The notes: generated by a model from the letters alone, not told the origin. A stretch of 64,000 bases of DNA from Candidatus Palauibacter polyketidifaciens (GCF_947581785.1 NZ_CANPVO010000033.1:1-64000); one strand, 5' to 3'; positions 32,808 to 41,562 are shown, counted from the first letter of the stretch. Numbers and translations are program-made.

Positions 32808-33998
32808 ATGTTACGTGGCGTTTTTTTGTTTGCCGTCGCCGTCTCACCATTTGGGAGTGCAGCGGCGCAAGATTCGGATCTGTTCCGTTCGTCGGCGTCG
32901 CCGCAACTCAAGCTCACGCTGGGTGTGGAAATCCAATCAAGCGTCAATGGTACTACGACGTTGGCGGAGCCCCGGCAAATATTGGCGAGTTCCAGTGGCA
33001 TTTATATATTGGATCCGCTGATGCCAGGTGTCACGCGGTTCGACCGGCAGGGGGAATGGATCGGCACGATCGGCGAGAAGGGAGAGGGCCCGGGGGAGTT
33101 TCGCAGCCCAGATTCGATGGGATGGCTTTCCGACACGTTATGGGTGGTGGATCGTGATCTTGGTCGACTGTCCCTTTTTGATCGAGACATGGTCCACGTC
33201 AACTCCGTGAGTTTCCGAATCGTTACCGGCACGACCCTGGCAATGCCCCGTGCGGCGGTGGGACCGTGGGTGTTGAGTTTACCATACATTTCAGCGAACG
33301 CGAAGGCTCGTGAAGATTCGGTTCCTCTGCTCGCATTCGACAGAGGCGGAAATGTGCGAGACACGCTTGCGTGGATCGCGGGCGGACGATCGACGGTGTC
33401 CGTCACGATCACGCGACAGGGTGAGGATCGACAGGTCGTATCGGTTCGGAACCCATTCGACACACGAGGCCTGATGGCGCACGACCCCCAGAGCCGGTGG
33501 GTGTACATTGGCACCTGGGGAACTGATTCGAACGACAAGTCGTACTTGAAATTGGTGAAATTGGCTGCGGACGGCGATACCGTGAATGCTGCGGAGTTGC
33601 CTATAGAACGAGTGCCTGCTACGGGCGGCGACGTTCGCGCGCATGCAAGGAGACTCCGGGACGAAGCTCCGGAGTTGCTGCGACAGCGACTGTCGGTGTC
33701 GACATTGACGCGCGCGTTCTTGAGCCAGGTTCCAGATCCATCGATAAGCGGCGTTGATGCGATGCTTGCCAGCGAGGAGGGAACGATCTGGTTGCGGAGA
33801 ACGATGTGGATCGATGAAGCTGCCTCGGAACGGTGGCTCGCGTTTCGCTGGCACGAAGGTTTAGTGGGGCACGTCGTCCTGCCGATGGGCGAGTCCATGC
33901 TTGCGACCACGGGCGGGATGTTATGGAGTATAAGCCACGACGCGCTGGGGCTCCCATCGATCAAGGGCTGGAGTGTGACATCGTATCCGGGGAACTGA
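32808..33998 (+). CDS. Secreted six-bladed beta-propeller
   Basis: 396 residues from ATG 32808 (GAGG upstream). Signal peptide MLRGVFLFAVAVSPFGSAAAQ is followed by NHL/6-bladed repeats: GIYILDPLMPGVTRFDRQGEWIGTIG, GEGPGEFRSPDSMGWLSDTLWVVDRDLGRLSLFD, VPLLAFDRGGNV and MLASEEGTIWLRR. This is the type often annotated as a 6-bladed beta-propeller in Gemmatimonadota and Bacteroidota; function is unknown. Three bases separate its stop from the next start, so the two are translationally linked. Composition is intermediate between the island and the genome average. Confidence 0.75.
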   Translation: MLRGVFLFAVAVSPFGSAAAQDSDLFRSSASPQLKLTLGVEIQSSVNGTTTLAEPRQILASSSGIYILDPLMPGVTRFDRQGEWIGTIGEKGEGPGEFRSPDSMGWLSDTLWVVDRDLGRLSLFDRDMVHVNSVSFRIVTGTTLAMPRAAVGPWVLSLPYISANAKAREDSVPLLAFDRGGNVRDTLAWIAGGRSTVSVTITRQGEDRQVVSVRNPFDTRGLMAHDPQSRWVYIGTWGTDSNDKSYLKLVKLAADGDTVNAAELPIERVPATGGDVRAHARRLRDEAPELLRQRLSVSTLTRAFLSQVPDPSISGVDAMLASEEGTIWLRRTMWIDEAASERWLAFRWHEGLVGHVVLPMGESMLATTGGMLWSISHDALGLPSIKGWSVTSYPGN

Positions 33999-34001
33999 CA
34001 A

Positions 34002-35093
34002 ATGGGTGAACGGATTCTGGCTCGCGGACGACGAGCGATGGGGTTGGTCCCGCTTGGCATCCTGGGCTTTGCCACGGCAAGTCAGGGTCAAGAAGTCTCG
34101 GTGTGCGACGGACGCCCCGCTCTCCAGATCGCCGTAACGGATGCGTCAGGGCAGATGCCCCTGCCACAGGCGACCATCTTGGTACGCTGGACGGACGCCG
34201 TGCGGAAGCCTGTAAGACAACCTGCGGAGGTGGATGGGCGATTGTTTCTTTGTGCGCCCCGAGACGCGGGCACGGCGACGATATGGGCTGAGTTCGGTGA
34301 TGGTTCGAGCGAGCAAGTAGATGTCGCCCTTGAGTCGGGGACGGTCACGGACGTGGCCCTTCCGATTTCATTCGGTGAGGTGGCGACGGGTCGAATCGTA
34401 GGTCGCATGGACGATCTGTCCACAGGCGATCCAGTGGCTGCTGCAGCGGTGTCGGTTGTCGGCCAGACGGAAGTCGTAACGACCAACCGGCGGGGTCGGT
34501 TCGTGCTCAGCGGCGTGCCGGTTGGAGAGCATGAGCTGTCCGTGCAACGGATCGGCTACGCGACCCTTCGACACACCGTCTCCGTGCATAGAGGAATAAC
34601 CACGGACGTAGAGATTGACCTGGTGCCCGATCCCCTGGAACTGCAACCGATCGTGGCGTCTGTCACGAGGCCGCGTCGACTCGAGATCAACGGGTTCTAC
34701 GACCGCAGGTATTGGGGTGAGCTGACCGGAGGCGGTGTCTTCATCACGGCCGAAGACATCGACCGCCGGAGTCCCGCTCGTCTGACGCAGATGCTGGGCG
34801 AGGTGTCGGGGGTCCGCGCGAGTTGCAACGATCTTCGTGGTAGTCGGTGCCTGTTGTACAGTTCGCGATTGTCCGATGGGTTCTCGCCGGGAGGCTGCCA
34901 GATGAGTGTATATCTCAACAACAGTCCTGTTATCCGTCGAGGGTCCCCTTCATCGTACCAGGATTCGGTGAACGATCTGGTCCTACCCACCGAGGTAGCG
35001 GGGATCGAGGTCTATCGCAGCGCGTCCGAACTGCCAGCCGAGTTTGCGGGATACGATTCACAGTGCGGAGTCGTCGTGATCTGGACCAAATAA
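34002..35093 (+). CDS. Regulatory-like and TonB-plug protein without barrel, long form
   Basis: 363 residues from ATG 34002; ATG at codon 13 is an alternative. After a signal peptide there are two beta-sandwich modules of carboxypeptidase-regulatory type (LQIAVTDASGQMPLPQATILVRW; GRIVGRMDDLSTGDPVAAAAVSVVGQ with GRFVLSGVPVGEHELSVQRIGY). A plug-like domain follows (GGVFITAEDIDRRSPARLTQMLGEVSGVRASC, CQMSVYLNNSPVI, VAGIEVYRSASELPAEFAGYDSQCGVVVIWTK) and then the stop. There is no barrel, as in the genes at 27247 and 28053, though the sequence is more distant and carries extra cysteines in the plug. It ends the likely four-gene island operon. Confidence 0.75.
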   Translation: MGERILARGRRAMGLVPLGILGFATASQGQEVSVCDGRPALQIAVTDASGQMPLPQATILVRWTDAVRKPVRQPAEVDGRLFLCAPRDAGTATIWAEFGDGSSEQVDVALESGTVTDVALPISFGEVATGRIVGRMDDLSTGDPVAAAAVSVVGQTEVVTTNRRGRFVLSGVPVGEHELSVQRIGYATLRHTVSVHRGITTDVEIDLVPDPLELQPIVASVTRPRRLEINGFYDRRYWGELTGGGVFITAEDIDRRSPARLTQMLGEVSGVRASCNDLRGSRCLLYSSRLSDGFSPGGCQMSVYLNNSPVIRRGSPSSYQDSVNDLVLPTEVAGIEVYRSASELPAEFAGYDSQCGVVVIWTK

Positions 35094-35166
35094 CGGGGCC
35101 ATGAGCGGTAGTCCCCGCCGGTCGGCGGAGACCGTGCGGCGCTCTGGAGCCGGGGAGGGGCCAGGG

Positions 35167-35275
35167 TCGGCCCGTCGTGATCACGAGGGCCCCGACATCG
35201 AGATTGCCACCGTAGCGCGCGGACGCTTCGGTGCGCGAGAAGATCTCGATTCTGCTCACTTCATCGACTGACATC
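35167..35275 (-). pseudogene. Remnant of a plug-only protein (C-terminal end)
   Basis: On the minus strand this encodes SVDEVSRIEIFSRTEASARYGGNLDVGALVITT, the conserved end of the plug-only proteins at 27247 and 28053. There is no upstream part, signal peptide or start. On its other side the sequence switches abruptly to a transposase start. Confidence 0.7.
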
Positions 35276-35305
35276 TGGAACCTGGCAGACCGGAAGGAGG
35301 TCGGC

Positions 35306-35517
35306 ATGTCGCGGCGGCGGTACACGCCCAAAGCTGAAAGCGCAGGTGGTGCTCGAGGTTGTCTCGGGCGAGAAGACGCCCGGGCGTCTGGAGCGTTACG
35401 CTACGAGTTCGCCGGGCGGCACAACATCCGCGACATGGACACAGTGGCCCAGATGATTCACGTTGTGACGGGCCTGATCGGCAAGGGTCTACTCTACCCG
35501 GAGTTGGTTGGGAAGAC
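35306..35517 (+). pseudogene. Transposase debris, two fused fragments
   Basis: ATG 35306, with AAGGAGG upstream, begins MSRRRYTPK. One extra base shifts the frame, after which KLKAQVVLEVVSGEKTPGRLERY completes an IS3-type OrfA N-terminus. From about 35398 a different fragment follows, YEFAGRHNIRDMDTVAQMIHVVTGLIGKGLLYPELV, resembling the C-terminal end of another transposase family. No terminal inverted repeats or complete transposase are seen. Family labels are from memory and moderate in certainty. Confidence 0.6.
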
Positions 35518-35955
35518 ATGAGTACGGTTACACATGGAAGACACGGGCTGGCGACGGTTTGGGCGATTGCTCTGACAGGGCTGGTTGCCGCTTGTGGAGG
35601 GGACGGAACGACGGTCCCGGAGCCGGTAGGCGCGGCGGGTACGTGGCGTCTCACGGAGATCGGCGGCAGACCGATGCCAGTCGATATCGGGACGGGAAGC
35701 GATTGTGTGACGATAACTCAAGGGTCTTTGACGATTCGTACCGATGCCTCCTATGAAGACAGCGTGTCTCTTCGCGCCTGTGGTACGCTTAACACATCGA
35801 TGACGATCGCAATTACGGGTACATGGAATCAGGACGGCAATCTGGTTGATTTTGTCCCCGCTGAGGGTTGCGGTAACCGTGCGGTAGTTACCGCGACTTC
35901 GTTGCGGGTAGCTCGTGATTGTAGTCTAGGTGTACCGGTCGTGTATGCTCGGTAG
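35518..35955 (+). CDS. Small lipoprotein of unknown function
   Basis: 145 residues from ATG 35518. A lipoprotein signal ends at ALTGLVAACGG (lipobox cysteine 26), followed by a short linker and a compact beta-rich domain: GTWRLTEIGGRPMPVDIG, CVTITQGSLTIRTDASYEDSVSL, MTIAITGTWNQDGNLVDFVPAEG. The GTWRLTEIGGRP opening resembles META- or lipocalin-like lipoproteins. Three later cysteines may form disulfides. It stands alone in the island between transposase debris and the duplicated block, with the lower GC typical of the island. Confidence 0.65.
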   Translation: MSTVTHGRHGLATVWAIALTGLVAACGGDGTTVPEPVGAAGTWRLTEIGGRPMPVDIGTGSDCVTITQGSLTIRTDASYEDSVSLRACGTLNTSMTIAITGTWNQDGNLVDFVPAEGCGNRAVVTATSLRVARDCSLGVPVVYAR

Positions 35956-36183
35956 AGAGCTATGAATTTCGCCAACCGGACGTTGTGGACGGGCGTGGAT
36001 AAGCGATAGCACCCATCGGAGAGTTTGTGTTTGCGGGGTTTCTGATCGTATCTGCGATCAGCGCATTTCTGAGCTACGGGAAGAAACACTACGAGGACTG
36101 TATGTAATCCCCGGACTCGTGGCCGAATGCCGATGGAGGTCATCGAAGCCAACGAGGTGTCGTCAGGCCGGTGAACCTGTCGC
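35956..36183. other. Gap without a convincing gene
   Basis: Only a short frame from GTG 36027 to TAA 36107 is visible. It encodes a hydrophobic piece (VFAGFLIVSAISAFLSYGKK) that could be the tail of a lost membrane protein. No promoter or repeat is recognised. Confidence 0.4.
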
Positions 36184-36309
36184 ACCGACGAAGCCGTCTC
36201 CGCCGTAGCGCGCGGACGCCTCGGTGCGCGTCAGGATCTCGATCCGGCTGATCTCATCGATCGACAGGTCCAGGACAGGCCCCGGAGGGTGCAAGAGGGT
36301 GCCGCATGT
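36184..36309 (-). pseudogene. Internally deleted copy of the plug-only gene
   Basis: Bases 36184-36270 match the 3' end of the gene at 28053 (plug end RIEILTRTEASARYGGDGFVG) almost exactly. The sequence then jumps, near caggacaggcccc, to the region around that gene's start (gccgcatgtcg). About 540 bp of the middle is missing. Together with the broken PhoX copy that follows, it shows that the plug-phoX-rlpA block was duplicated as a unit. Confidence 0.7.
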
Positions 36310-36449
36310 CGAACTCTCTCCCGTCCGATGGTTGTCGCGGTGCGAGCGATCCGCCGACGTTTTAGGATACTCTCCGTCGGACTTGCGTTTAGTCCGCCCA
36401 TACTCGGCAACGTGCCGTGGGTGCCGCCCGAGGCGTGACGGAGGAGCCG

Positions 36450-37088
36450 CTGAACGGGATCGACAGACGAGACTTCGTGCGCCGCGCCCGGCGGTGGGCC
36501 GGGACCGCGGCGCTCGCGCCTTCGCTCGCAGGTCTCGCAGCGTGTGCCCGGCCGGCGGCCGCGTCCACGACCCGGACGGCTCGCGGATCCGCCGCGTACG
36601 GACCGCTGCGCCCCGCGGGTCCGGAACTCGCCCTCCCCGAGGGGTCTTCCCACGTCCTCCTCAGCGTGGAGGGCCGTCCGATGTCCGACGGTCGGCCCAC
36701 GCCCCGCGCCCACGACGGAATGGGACTCTTTCAGTGAGCGACGACGACGTCCGCCTGGTGCGGAACCATGAAGACCAAGACCCGCCCGGCGTCGCGGTCC
36801 CGCTGGTGTCCCCGGAACTGGCGTCCGCTCCCCTCCGGGCGTCCTCCGGGATGAGGGCGTTCCGGAAATGCTCGCGGTGCGGGGGGCGCCGCAGGTGGAT
36901 CTTCGCACCGGCCAGCGGCCGGGGGCGTGGCGCGAAGTCGAATGGGTGCCGATCGAGAACCCCGATCCCCCCGAAGCCGAACGCAGCGCAACCACCGTGT
37001 GGATGGAGGGGTTCGAGGCGGGCGGGGCCCGGGGGATCTCGGCCAGACGCTCGCCATCTGGGGACCCTGGGAGCGGGGGCCGCTCTGA
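36450..37088 (+). pseudogene. Broken duplicate of the PhoX-like gene
   Basis: The start region is nearly identical to 29055 onward (CTG 36450, with an alternative GTG at 36435), including the twin-arginine signal. At about 36735 one base is missing, giving an early stop after GMGLFQ. The match resumes in another frame (VRLVRNHEDQDPPGVAVPLV), then about 390 bp are deleted near 36835, and a second deletion near 37032 joins GFEAGGAR directly to the end of the gene (GQTLAIWGPWERGPL). The final TGA at 37086-37088 is kept and overlaps the rlpA start. Confidence 0.8.
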
Positions 37089-37741
37089 GCCGGCGCAGCG
37101 CCGCGTTCGGCGTGGCGCTCGCTGTCGCGCTATCGGGCCAGGCCTGCGTGTGGTCCGTGCCGCTCGCGACGACGCCGTCCGCCGACCCGCCACCCTCCGC
37201 CGACCCGCCGCTCTACGCGGTCGGCTGGACGCAGACCGGCATCGCCTCGTGGTATGGGGAGCCGTTTCACGGCCGGACCACGGCGGCCGGCAACACCTAC
37301 GACATGGATGCCATCTCCGCCGCCCACCGCACGATCCCGTTCGGGACCCGGATCCGCGTGGACAACCTCGACAACGGGCGCTCCATCGACCTCGACGTGA
37401 CCGACCGCGGCCCCTTCGTGCCCGGCCGCATCCTGGACCTGTCCCGGGGGGCGGCGAGGGAACTCGAAATGATCGGGCCGGGTACGGCGCGGGTGCGGAT
37501 CACCGTCATCGGGACGGCGACCCCGGTCTCCGCGCGCGGCGGCTGCGTCGTCGTCCAGGTTGCGTCCTTTCGGGAGCGCCGGAACGCCGAGGCGAAGCGG
37601 CAGGAAGTCGTGCGGGCGGGATTCGAAGCCGCGATCGAGCCGTACCAAGACATGTACCGCGTCGTGGCCGGCCCATTCGCGGATGAGCCGGCGGCCGGGC
37701 GCGCGCGCGAAACGCTCGGCGGGTTCATGCGCCGTTGCTGA
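37085..37741 (+). CDS. rlpA: RlpA-family septal lipoprotein with SPOR domain
   Basis: 218 residues from a proposed CTG start at 37085 overlapping the (pseudo)PhoX stop as CTGA; this start gives a normal lipoprotein signal ending LSGQAC. A proline-rich linker leads to the double-psi barrel (GIASWYGEPFHGRTTAAGNTYD, AAHRTIPFGTRIRVDNLDNGRS, VTDRGPFVPGRILDLSRGAA) and a C-terminal SPOR domain (CVVVQVASFRERRNAEAKRQEV to RVVAGPFADEPAAGRARE). RlpA proteins cleave denuded peptidoglycan at the septum, and the SPOR domain binds such glycans. The intact copy is the right-hand one of the duplication, while its upstream partner phoX is broken here. From the stop to 37952 (211 bp) I see no gene. Confidence 0.87.
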   Translation: MSRRSAAFGVALAVALSGQACVWSVPLATTPSADPPPSADPPLYAVGWTQTGIASWYGEPFHGRTTAAGNTYDMDAISAAHRTIPFGTRIRVDNLDNGRSIDLDVTDRGPFVPGRILDLSRGAARELEMIGPGTARVRITVIGTATPVSARGGCVVVQVASFRERRNAEAKRQEVVRAGFEAAIEPYQDMYRVVAGPFADEPAAGRARETLGGFMRRC

Positions 37742-37952
37742 CGGTCGCGGAGCAGGCCGGCCGCCGCCGGCGACGTGACCTCGCTCGCAGTTCAGTCGTG
37801 CTAGTGTCGTCACAGAACCGGAATAGCGAAGGTCGGGTGCCTCGGGTAGCTTTCGACACCCCCTGACTGCTTGCCGTCCGCGTGGCGGCGCGGCCCCCCG
37901 GGGTCCAGGAACCCGGGCAGGTCGAGAGCAGCGGTCTCCTGGTGGAGGATGT

Positions 37953-40900
37953 ATGCTTCGGAGAACTCACGCGCTCGTCGCGCTTGCCGCTCTCGCGGTC
38001 TTCTCGGGTCCCGCCGCCGCCGCGCTGGAGGGGCAGGCCGGCCGGTATTTCGGCCGGAACAAGGTCGTCTACGAGTCGTTCGACTTCGAGGTGCTCAAGA
38101 CGCAGCACTTCGACATCTACTACTACGAAGAGAGCGCGGCCGGCGCGCAGATGGTCGGCCGCCTCGCGGAGCGATGGTACGCCCGCCTTTCCCGTGTGCT
38201 CAATCACGAGTTCCGTCAGCGCCAGCCGATCATCCTCTACGCCGACCATCCGGACTTCGAACAGACGAACACCTCCGGCCAGTTCATCGACGAAGGCACG
38301 CAGGGCTTCACGGAGATCCTGAAGCGGCGGCTCGTGATGCCGATGATGGTGTCCCTCCACGAGACCGATCACCTGCTCGGCCACGAACTCGTGCACGCCT
38401 TCCAGTTCGACATGACGGGGCAGGGGACGGGAGGCCCGGGGCTGGATGTGCCCGGCGCGATCCGGCTCCCGCTGTGGTTCATCGAAGGCATGGCCGAATA
38501 CCTCTCGATCGGGCCCATCGACCCGTTCACGACGATGTGGATGCGGGACGCCCTGGATCTGGAAGACGGGTTCCCGACGATTCCGGAACTCGCGGACAGG
38601 CGGTACTTCCCGTACCGCTACGGTCACGCTTTCTGGTCCTACATCGGCGGCGCGTTCGGGGACGACCGGATCGGCCGGATCCTCAATCTCGCCGCGCGCA
38701 CCGGGAACCCGCTGGCGGCGATCGAAGCCGTCCTCGAGGTGCCGATTGGAGAGCTTTCGGACCGCTGGAAGAGCGAACTCGAGACCTATTTCGCCGACGC
38801 GCGCCAGGAGACCCGCTCCCCGGACGACTACGGGCGCCGCGTCGTCTACGAGCCTCCCGATGAGGGGAAGCTCCATCTTGGCCCGGCGCTGAGTCCCAAC
38901 GGCCTGGATATGGTCTACGTCTCGCAGAGCGACCTCTTCTCCATCGAGATGTTCGGGGCCGACGCACGCACCGGAGAGGTGAAGCGTCGCCTCACGAACA
39001 ACGCGGTCGACCCGCACTTCGAGAGCCTCCAGTTCATCCACTCGGCGGGGGACTGGCACCCGAACGGCCGGCTCTTCGCGGTCGCCGGCATCAAGACGGG
39101 CAATCCGCTGCTCACGATCATGGAGGCGGAGAGCGGAAATATCGCCAGGGAGATCCCGGTCGAGGGGTTCCAGCTGGGCGCGATCTTCACGCCGAGCTGG
39201 TCGCCGGACGGGTCGCACATCGCGTTCAGCGGCCACTCCGCCGGGTTCACCGACCTGTATGTGATCAACGTCGAGACCGGGCAGCTGAGGCGGCTCACGG
39301 AGGACCCGTTCGCCGACCTCCAGCCCGCCTGGTCGCCCGACGGCCGGTCGGTGGCGTTCGCGACGGACCGCTTCACGACCGACCTGGAGTTGCTCGTCCC
39401 GGGGACCTACCAGATCGCGCTGCTGGATCTCGAAAGCGGGGAGATCGAGCCGCTGCCGGGCTTCGACGACCAGTTCCGGAACTACAATCCGCAGTGGTCT
39501 CCGGACGGCCGGAGCCTGTACTTCGTGTCGGACCACGACGGGATCGCCAATCTCTACCGGCTCGACCTCGAGACGCGGGAGCGGTACCTGGTCACCGACC
39601 TGTGGACCGGGGTGAGCGGACTCACGGCCATCAGCCCGGCCGTGTCCGTGGCCCGCGGCACGGGTGACGTCGCGTTCAGCGTGAACAAGGGCGGGCCGTT
39701 CAGCTACGAGATCTACGTGATCGACGACCCGGACGTCCTCGCCGGGGAGCCGGCGCCCGAGATGCTCGTAGGCGTCGACGCCTCGATCATCCCGCCGCGC
39801 GAACGGATGTCGACCGCGCACGCGGAACTGCTCGCCAACGCCCGCCTCGGCTTGGCCGACACGATCACCTTCGAGGACGCCGAGTTCCGGTCCCCGCTAT
39901 CCCTCGATTTCATCTCGCAGCCCACGATCGCCTTCGGGGCGAGTGACTTCGGCGTTTTCTTCGCGGGCGGGGCGGCGCTGTTTTTCTCGGACCTGCTCGG
40001 CAACCGCACGCTCCAGACCATCCTGCAGGTCAACACGAGCTTCGGGGATCTGCTTCAGGGCACGGCGGCCCTGGCAGGCTACGAGAACCGGTCCAGTCGA
40101 TGGAACTGGGCCTTCATCGGGGGGCAGGTGCCGTTCGTCACGCGCCAGTTCGGGTTCGAGCAGGTTCAGGTCGGGAACAGGCCCGTGAACATCATTCGGG
40201 ATTTCCGTTGGTTCGAGATCAACCGGGAGCTGACCGGGATCGTCGCCTATCCCTTCAACCGGAATTCGAGGGTCGAGTTCTCCGCCTCGGCACGCCAGGT
40301 CGACTTCTCCGGCGAGATCGAGGATACCGCCTTCGACTTCTTCACCGGTCAGCTATTGGACAACGAGGTGACGGATCTGCAGGACTGCGAGGGGGACATG
40401 CTGTCGTTCAACCGTCGGCCCTGCGCCTTTGAGTCGCTGTACACGGCGAGCGGAAGCGCCGCCCTCGTATACGACAGTTCCATCTTCGGCGGCACGAGCC
40501 CGATCGCCGGACAGCGCTACCGGCTGGAGGTGGAACCGGCCGTCGGAACGCTGAACTTCCTGACGGTGACGGGTGACGTTCGCCGCTACGTCCGCGCCGG
40601 ACCGTTCACGGTGGCCGGACGGGCCCTCCACTTCGGCCGCTGGGGTGGCGGGTCGGACGACGCGCGCCTGGGCCGACTCTATCTCGGGGTGCCATCCCTC
40701 GTTCGCGGGTACGACAACCGGTCCATCGATGTCGCCGAGTGTACGGTCGCGAGCCAGGCCGCGTTCTCCAACTGTCCTCTCATCGCGAACCTCATCGGCA
40801 ACCGCGTGGCGGTAGGCAACGTGGAACTGCGGCTTCCCCTCCTGGGCGGGATCGGCGTGATCCGCGCCCCGGGCGTACCTCCGGTCGAAGTCGGCCTCTT

Positions 40901-41114
40901 CTATGACATGGGCAAGGCGTGGTCGGGCGAAACACCCCTGAACTGCCCGGATGGAAACTGCTCGTTCGAGGACCGGAACTGGGTGTCGAGCGCCGGTCTT
41001 CTTGCACGGGTCAACCTCTTCGGCCTCATGATCGGCGAACTCAGCTTCGTGCGGCCATTCGATCGTCCCGACAAGGGTTGGATCTGGCAGTTCAATCTGG
41101 CGCCCGGCTTCTGA
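37953..41114 (+). CDS. Peptidase-MA-like, TolB-propeller and outer-membrane barrel fusion
   Basis: 1053 residues from ATG 37953 (GGAGG upstream) with a signal peptide. Three parts are visible. First, a gluzincin-type peptidase (about 45-275) with HELVH at 144-148 and WFIEGMAEYL, whose Glu178 or Glu182 would be the third zinc ligand. Second, a TolB/PD40 propeller (about 285-620) with blades such as PSWSPDGSHIAFSGH, PAWSPDGRSVAFATD and PQWSPDGRSLYFVSDHDG. Third, a BamA-like surface-antigen barrel (about 650-1053) with GVPSLVRGYDN and a terminal FNLAPGF aromatic end. A protease tethered to an outer-membrane barrel through a propeller is implied. Substrate and orientation are unknown. Confidence 0.85.
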   Translation: MLRRTHALVALAALAVFSGPAAAALEGQAGRYFGRNKVVYESFDFEVLKTQHFDIYYYEESAAGAQMVGRLAERWYARLSRVLNHEFRQRQPIILYADHPDFEQTNTSGQFIDEGTQGFTEILKRRLVMPMMVSLHETDHLLGHELVHAFQFDMTGQGTGGPGLDVPGAIRLPLWFIEGMAEYLSIGPIDPFTTMWMRDALDLEDGFPTIPELADRRYFPYRYGHAFWSYIGGAFGDDRIGRILNLAARTGNPLAAIEAVLEVPIGELSDRWKSELETYFADARQETRSPDDYGRRVVYEPPDEGKLHLGPALSPNGLDMVYVSQSDLFSIEMFGADARTGEVKRRLTNNAVDPHFESLQFIHSAGDWHPNGRLFAVAGIKTGNPLLTIMEAESGNIAREIPVEGFQLGAIFTPSWSPDGSHIAFSGHSAGFTDLYVINVETGQLRRLTEDPFADLQPAWSPDGRSVAFATDRFTTDLELLVPGTYQIALLDLESGEIEPLPGFDDQFRNYNPQWSPDGRSLYFVSDHDGIANLYRLDLETRERYLVTDLWTGVSGLTAISPAVSVARGTGDVAFSVNKGGPFSYEIYVIDDPDVLAGEPAPEMLVGVDASIIPPRERMSTAHAELLANARLGLADTITFEDAEFRSPLSLDFISQPTIAFGASDFGVFFAGGAALFFSDLLGNRTLQTILQVNTSFGDLLQGTAALAGYENRSSRWNWAFIGGQVPFVTRQFGFEQVQVGNRPVNIIRDFRWFEINRELTGIVAYPFNRNSRVEFSASARQVDFSGEIEDTAFDFFTGQLLDNEVTDLQDCEGDMLSFNRRPCAFESLYTASGSAALVYDSSIFGGTSPIAGQRYRLEVEPAVGTLNFLTVTGDVRRYVRAGPFTVAGRALHFGRWGGGSDDARLGRLYLGVPSLVRGYDNRSIDVAECTVASQAAFSNCPLIANLIGNRVAVGNVELRLPLLGGIGVIRAPGVPPVEVGLFYDMGKAWSGETPLNCPDGNCSFEDRNWVSSAGLLARVNLFGLMIGELSFVRPFDRPDKGWIWQFNLAPGF

Positions 41115-41151
41115 CGGCGGTGCCGGCGGTCGCCACGAAGGGCGATTGTTG

Positions 41152-41502
41152 ATGGGCTTGATCCGGAGCTGGCTGATCAACGCGGCGGCGCTGTACGCGA
41201 CGGCGCGGCTCCTCGCCGGGGTCCGGGTCGACAGTCCGGAAGCGCTCATCGGAGGGGCGCTCGCGATCGGCCTCGTCAACGCGGTCATCCGCCCGATCCT
41301 GCGTGTCGTGACCTTTCCGATCACGGTCCTGACGCTGGGACTCTTCTACTTCGTCCTCAACGGCCTGATGTTCTACCTGGCCGCGTCACTCATCCCGGGG
41401 TTCGAACTCGCCGGCCTGGTGGCTGCGGTCGGCGGCGCACTCGTCATGTCGATCGTCGCGACGGTGCTACACGTCTTCCTCAAGCCGCGCAGGAAGAAGT
41501 AG
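41152..41502 (+). CDS. Phage_holin_4_2 family small membrane protein
   Basis: 116 residues from ATG 41152, a better start than TTG 41146 because it begins directly at the conserved MGLIRSWLINAAALYATARLL. Four hydrophobic helices are apparent (about 5-22, 28-46, 52-75, 85-108), with the family pattern ALAIGLVNAVIRPILRVVTFPITVLTLGLFYFVLNGLMFYLAASLIPGF. Despite the family name, chromosomal members occur in most bacteria without phage context; their role is unknown. It ends 50 bp from the convergent nfu gene. No phage genes are nearby. Confidence 0.88.
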   Translation: MGLIRSWLINAAALYATARLLAGVRVDSPEALIGGALAIGLVNAVIRPILRVVTFPITVLTLGLFYFVLNGLMFYLAASLIPGFELAGLVAAVGGALVMSIVATVLHVFLKPRRKK

Positions 41503-41532
41503 CCGAAGACGGCGGCGTTGGACCTCGTCGGG

Positions 41533-41562
41533 AGGCGTCAGGCGTAGAGGCGTCAGGCGTAG
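41533..41562. repeat. 15-bp perfect tandem duplication at the end of the nfu gene
   Basis: aggcgtcaggcgtag occurs twice in a row (41533-41547, 41548-41562) and straddles the minus-strand stop codon at 41553-41555. One copy is therefore just outside the gene. Confidence 0.75.

Noticed and set aside
30600-36200. Island as a prophage or integrative element
   Set aside because: No integrase, structural phage genes, tRNA junction or clear attachment sites; only small transposase fragments are present.
36224-37741. 505-codon frame joining PhoX debris to RlpA
   Set aside because: It crosses deletion junctions and a frameshift of the duplicated block; only the RlpA part from 37085 is a coherent protein.
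37725-39821. 698-codon open frame on the minus strand opposite the peptidase-propeller-barrel gene
   Set aside because: Antisense shadow of a well-supported gene, with no recognisable domain or ribosome site.
41152-41502. Phage holin suggesting a prophage
   Set aside because: The family name is historical; chromosomal members are common and no phage genes are near.
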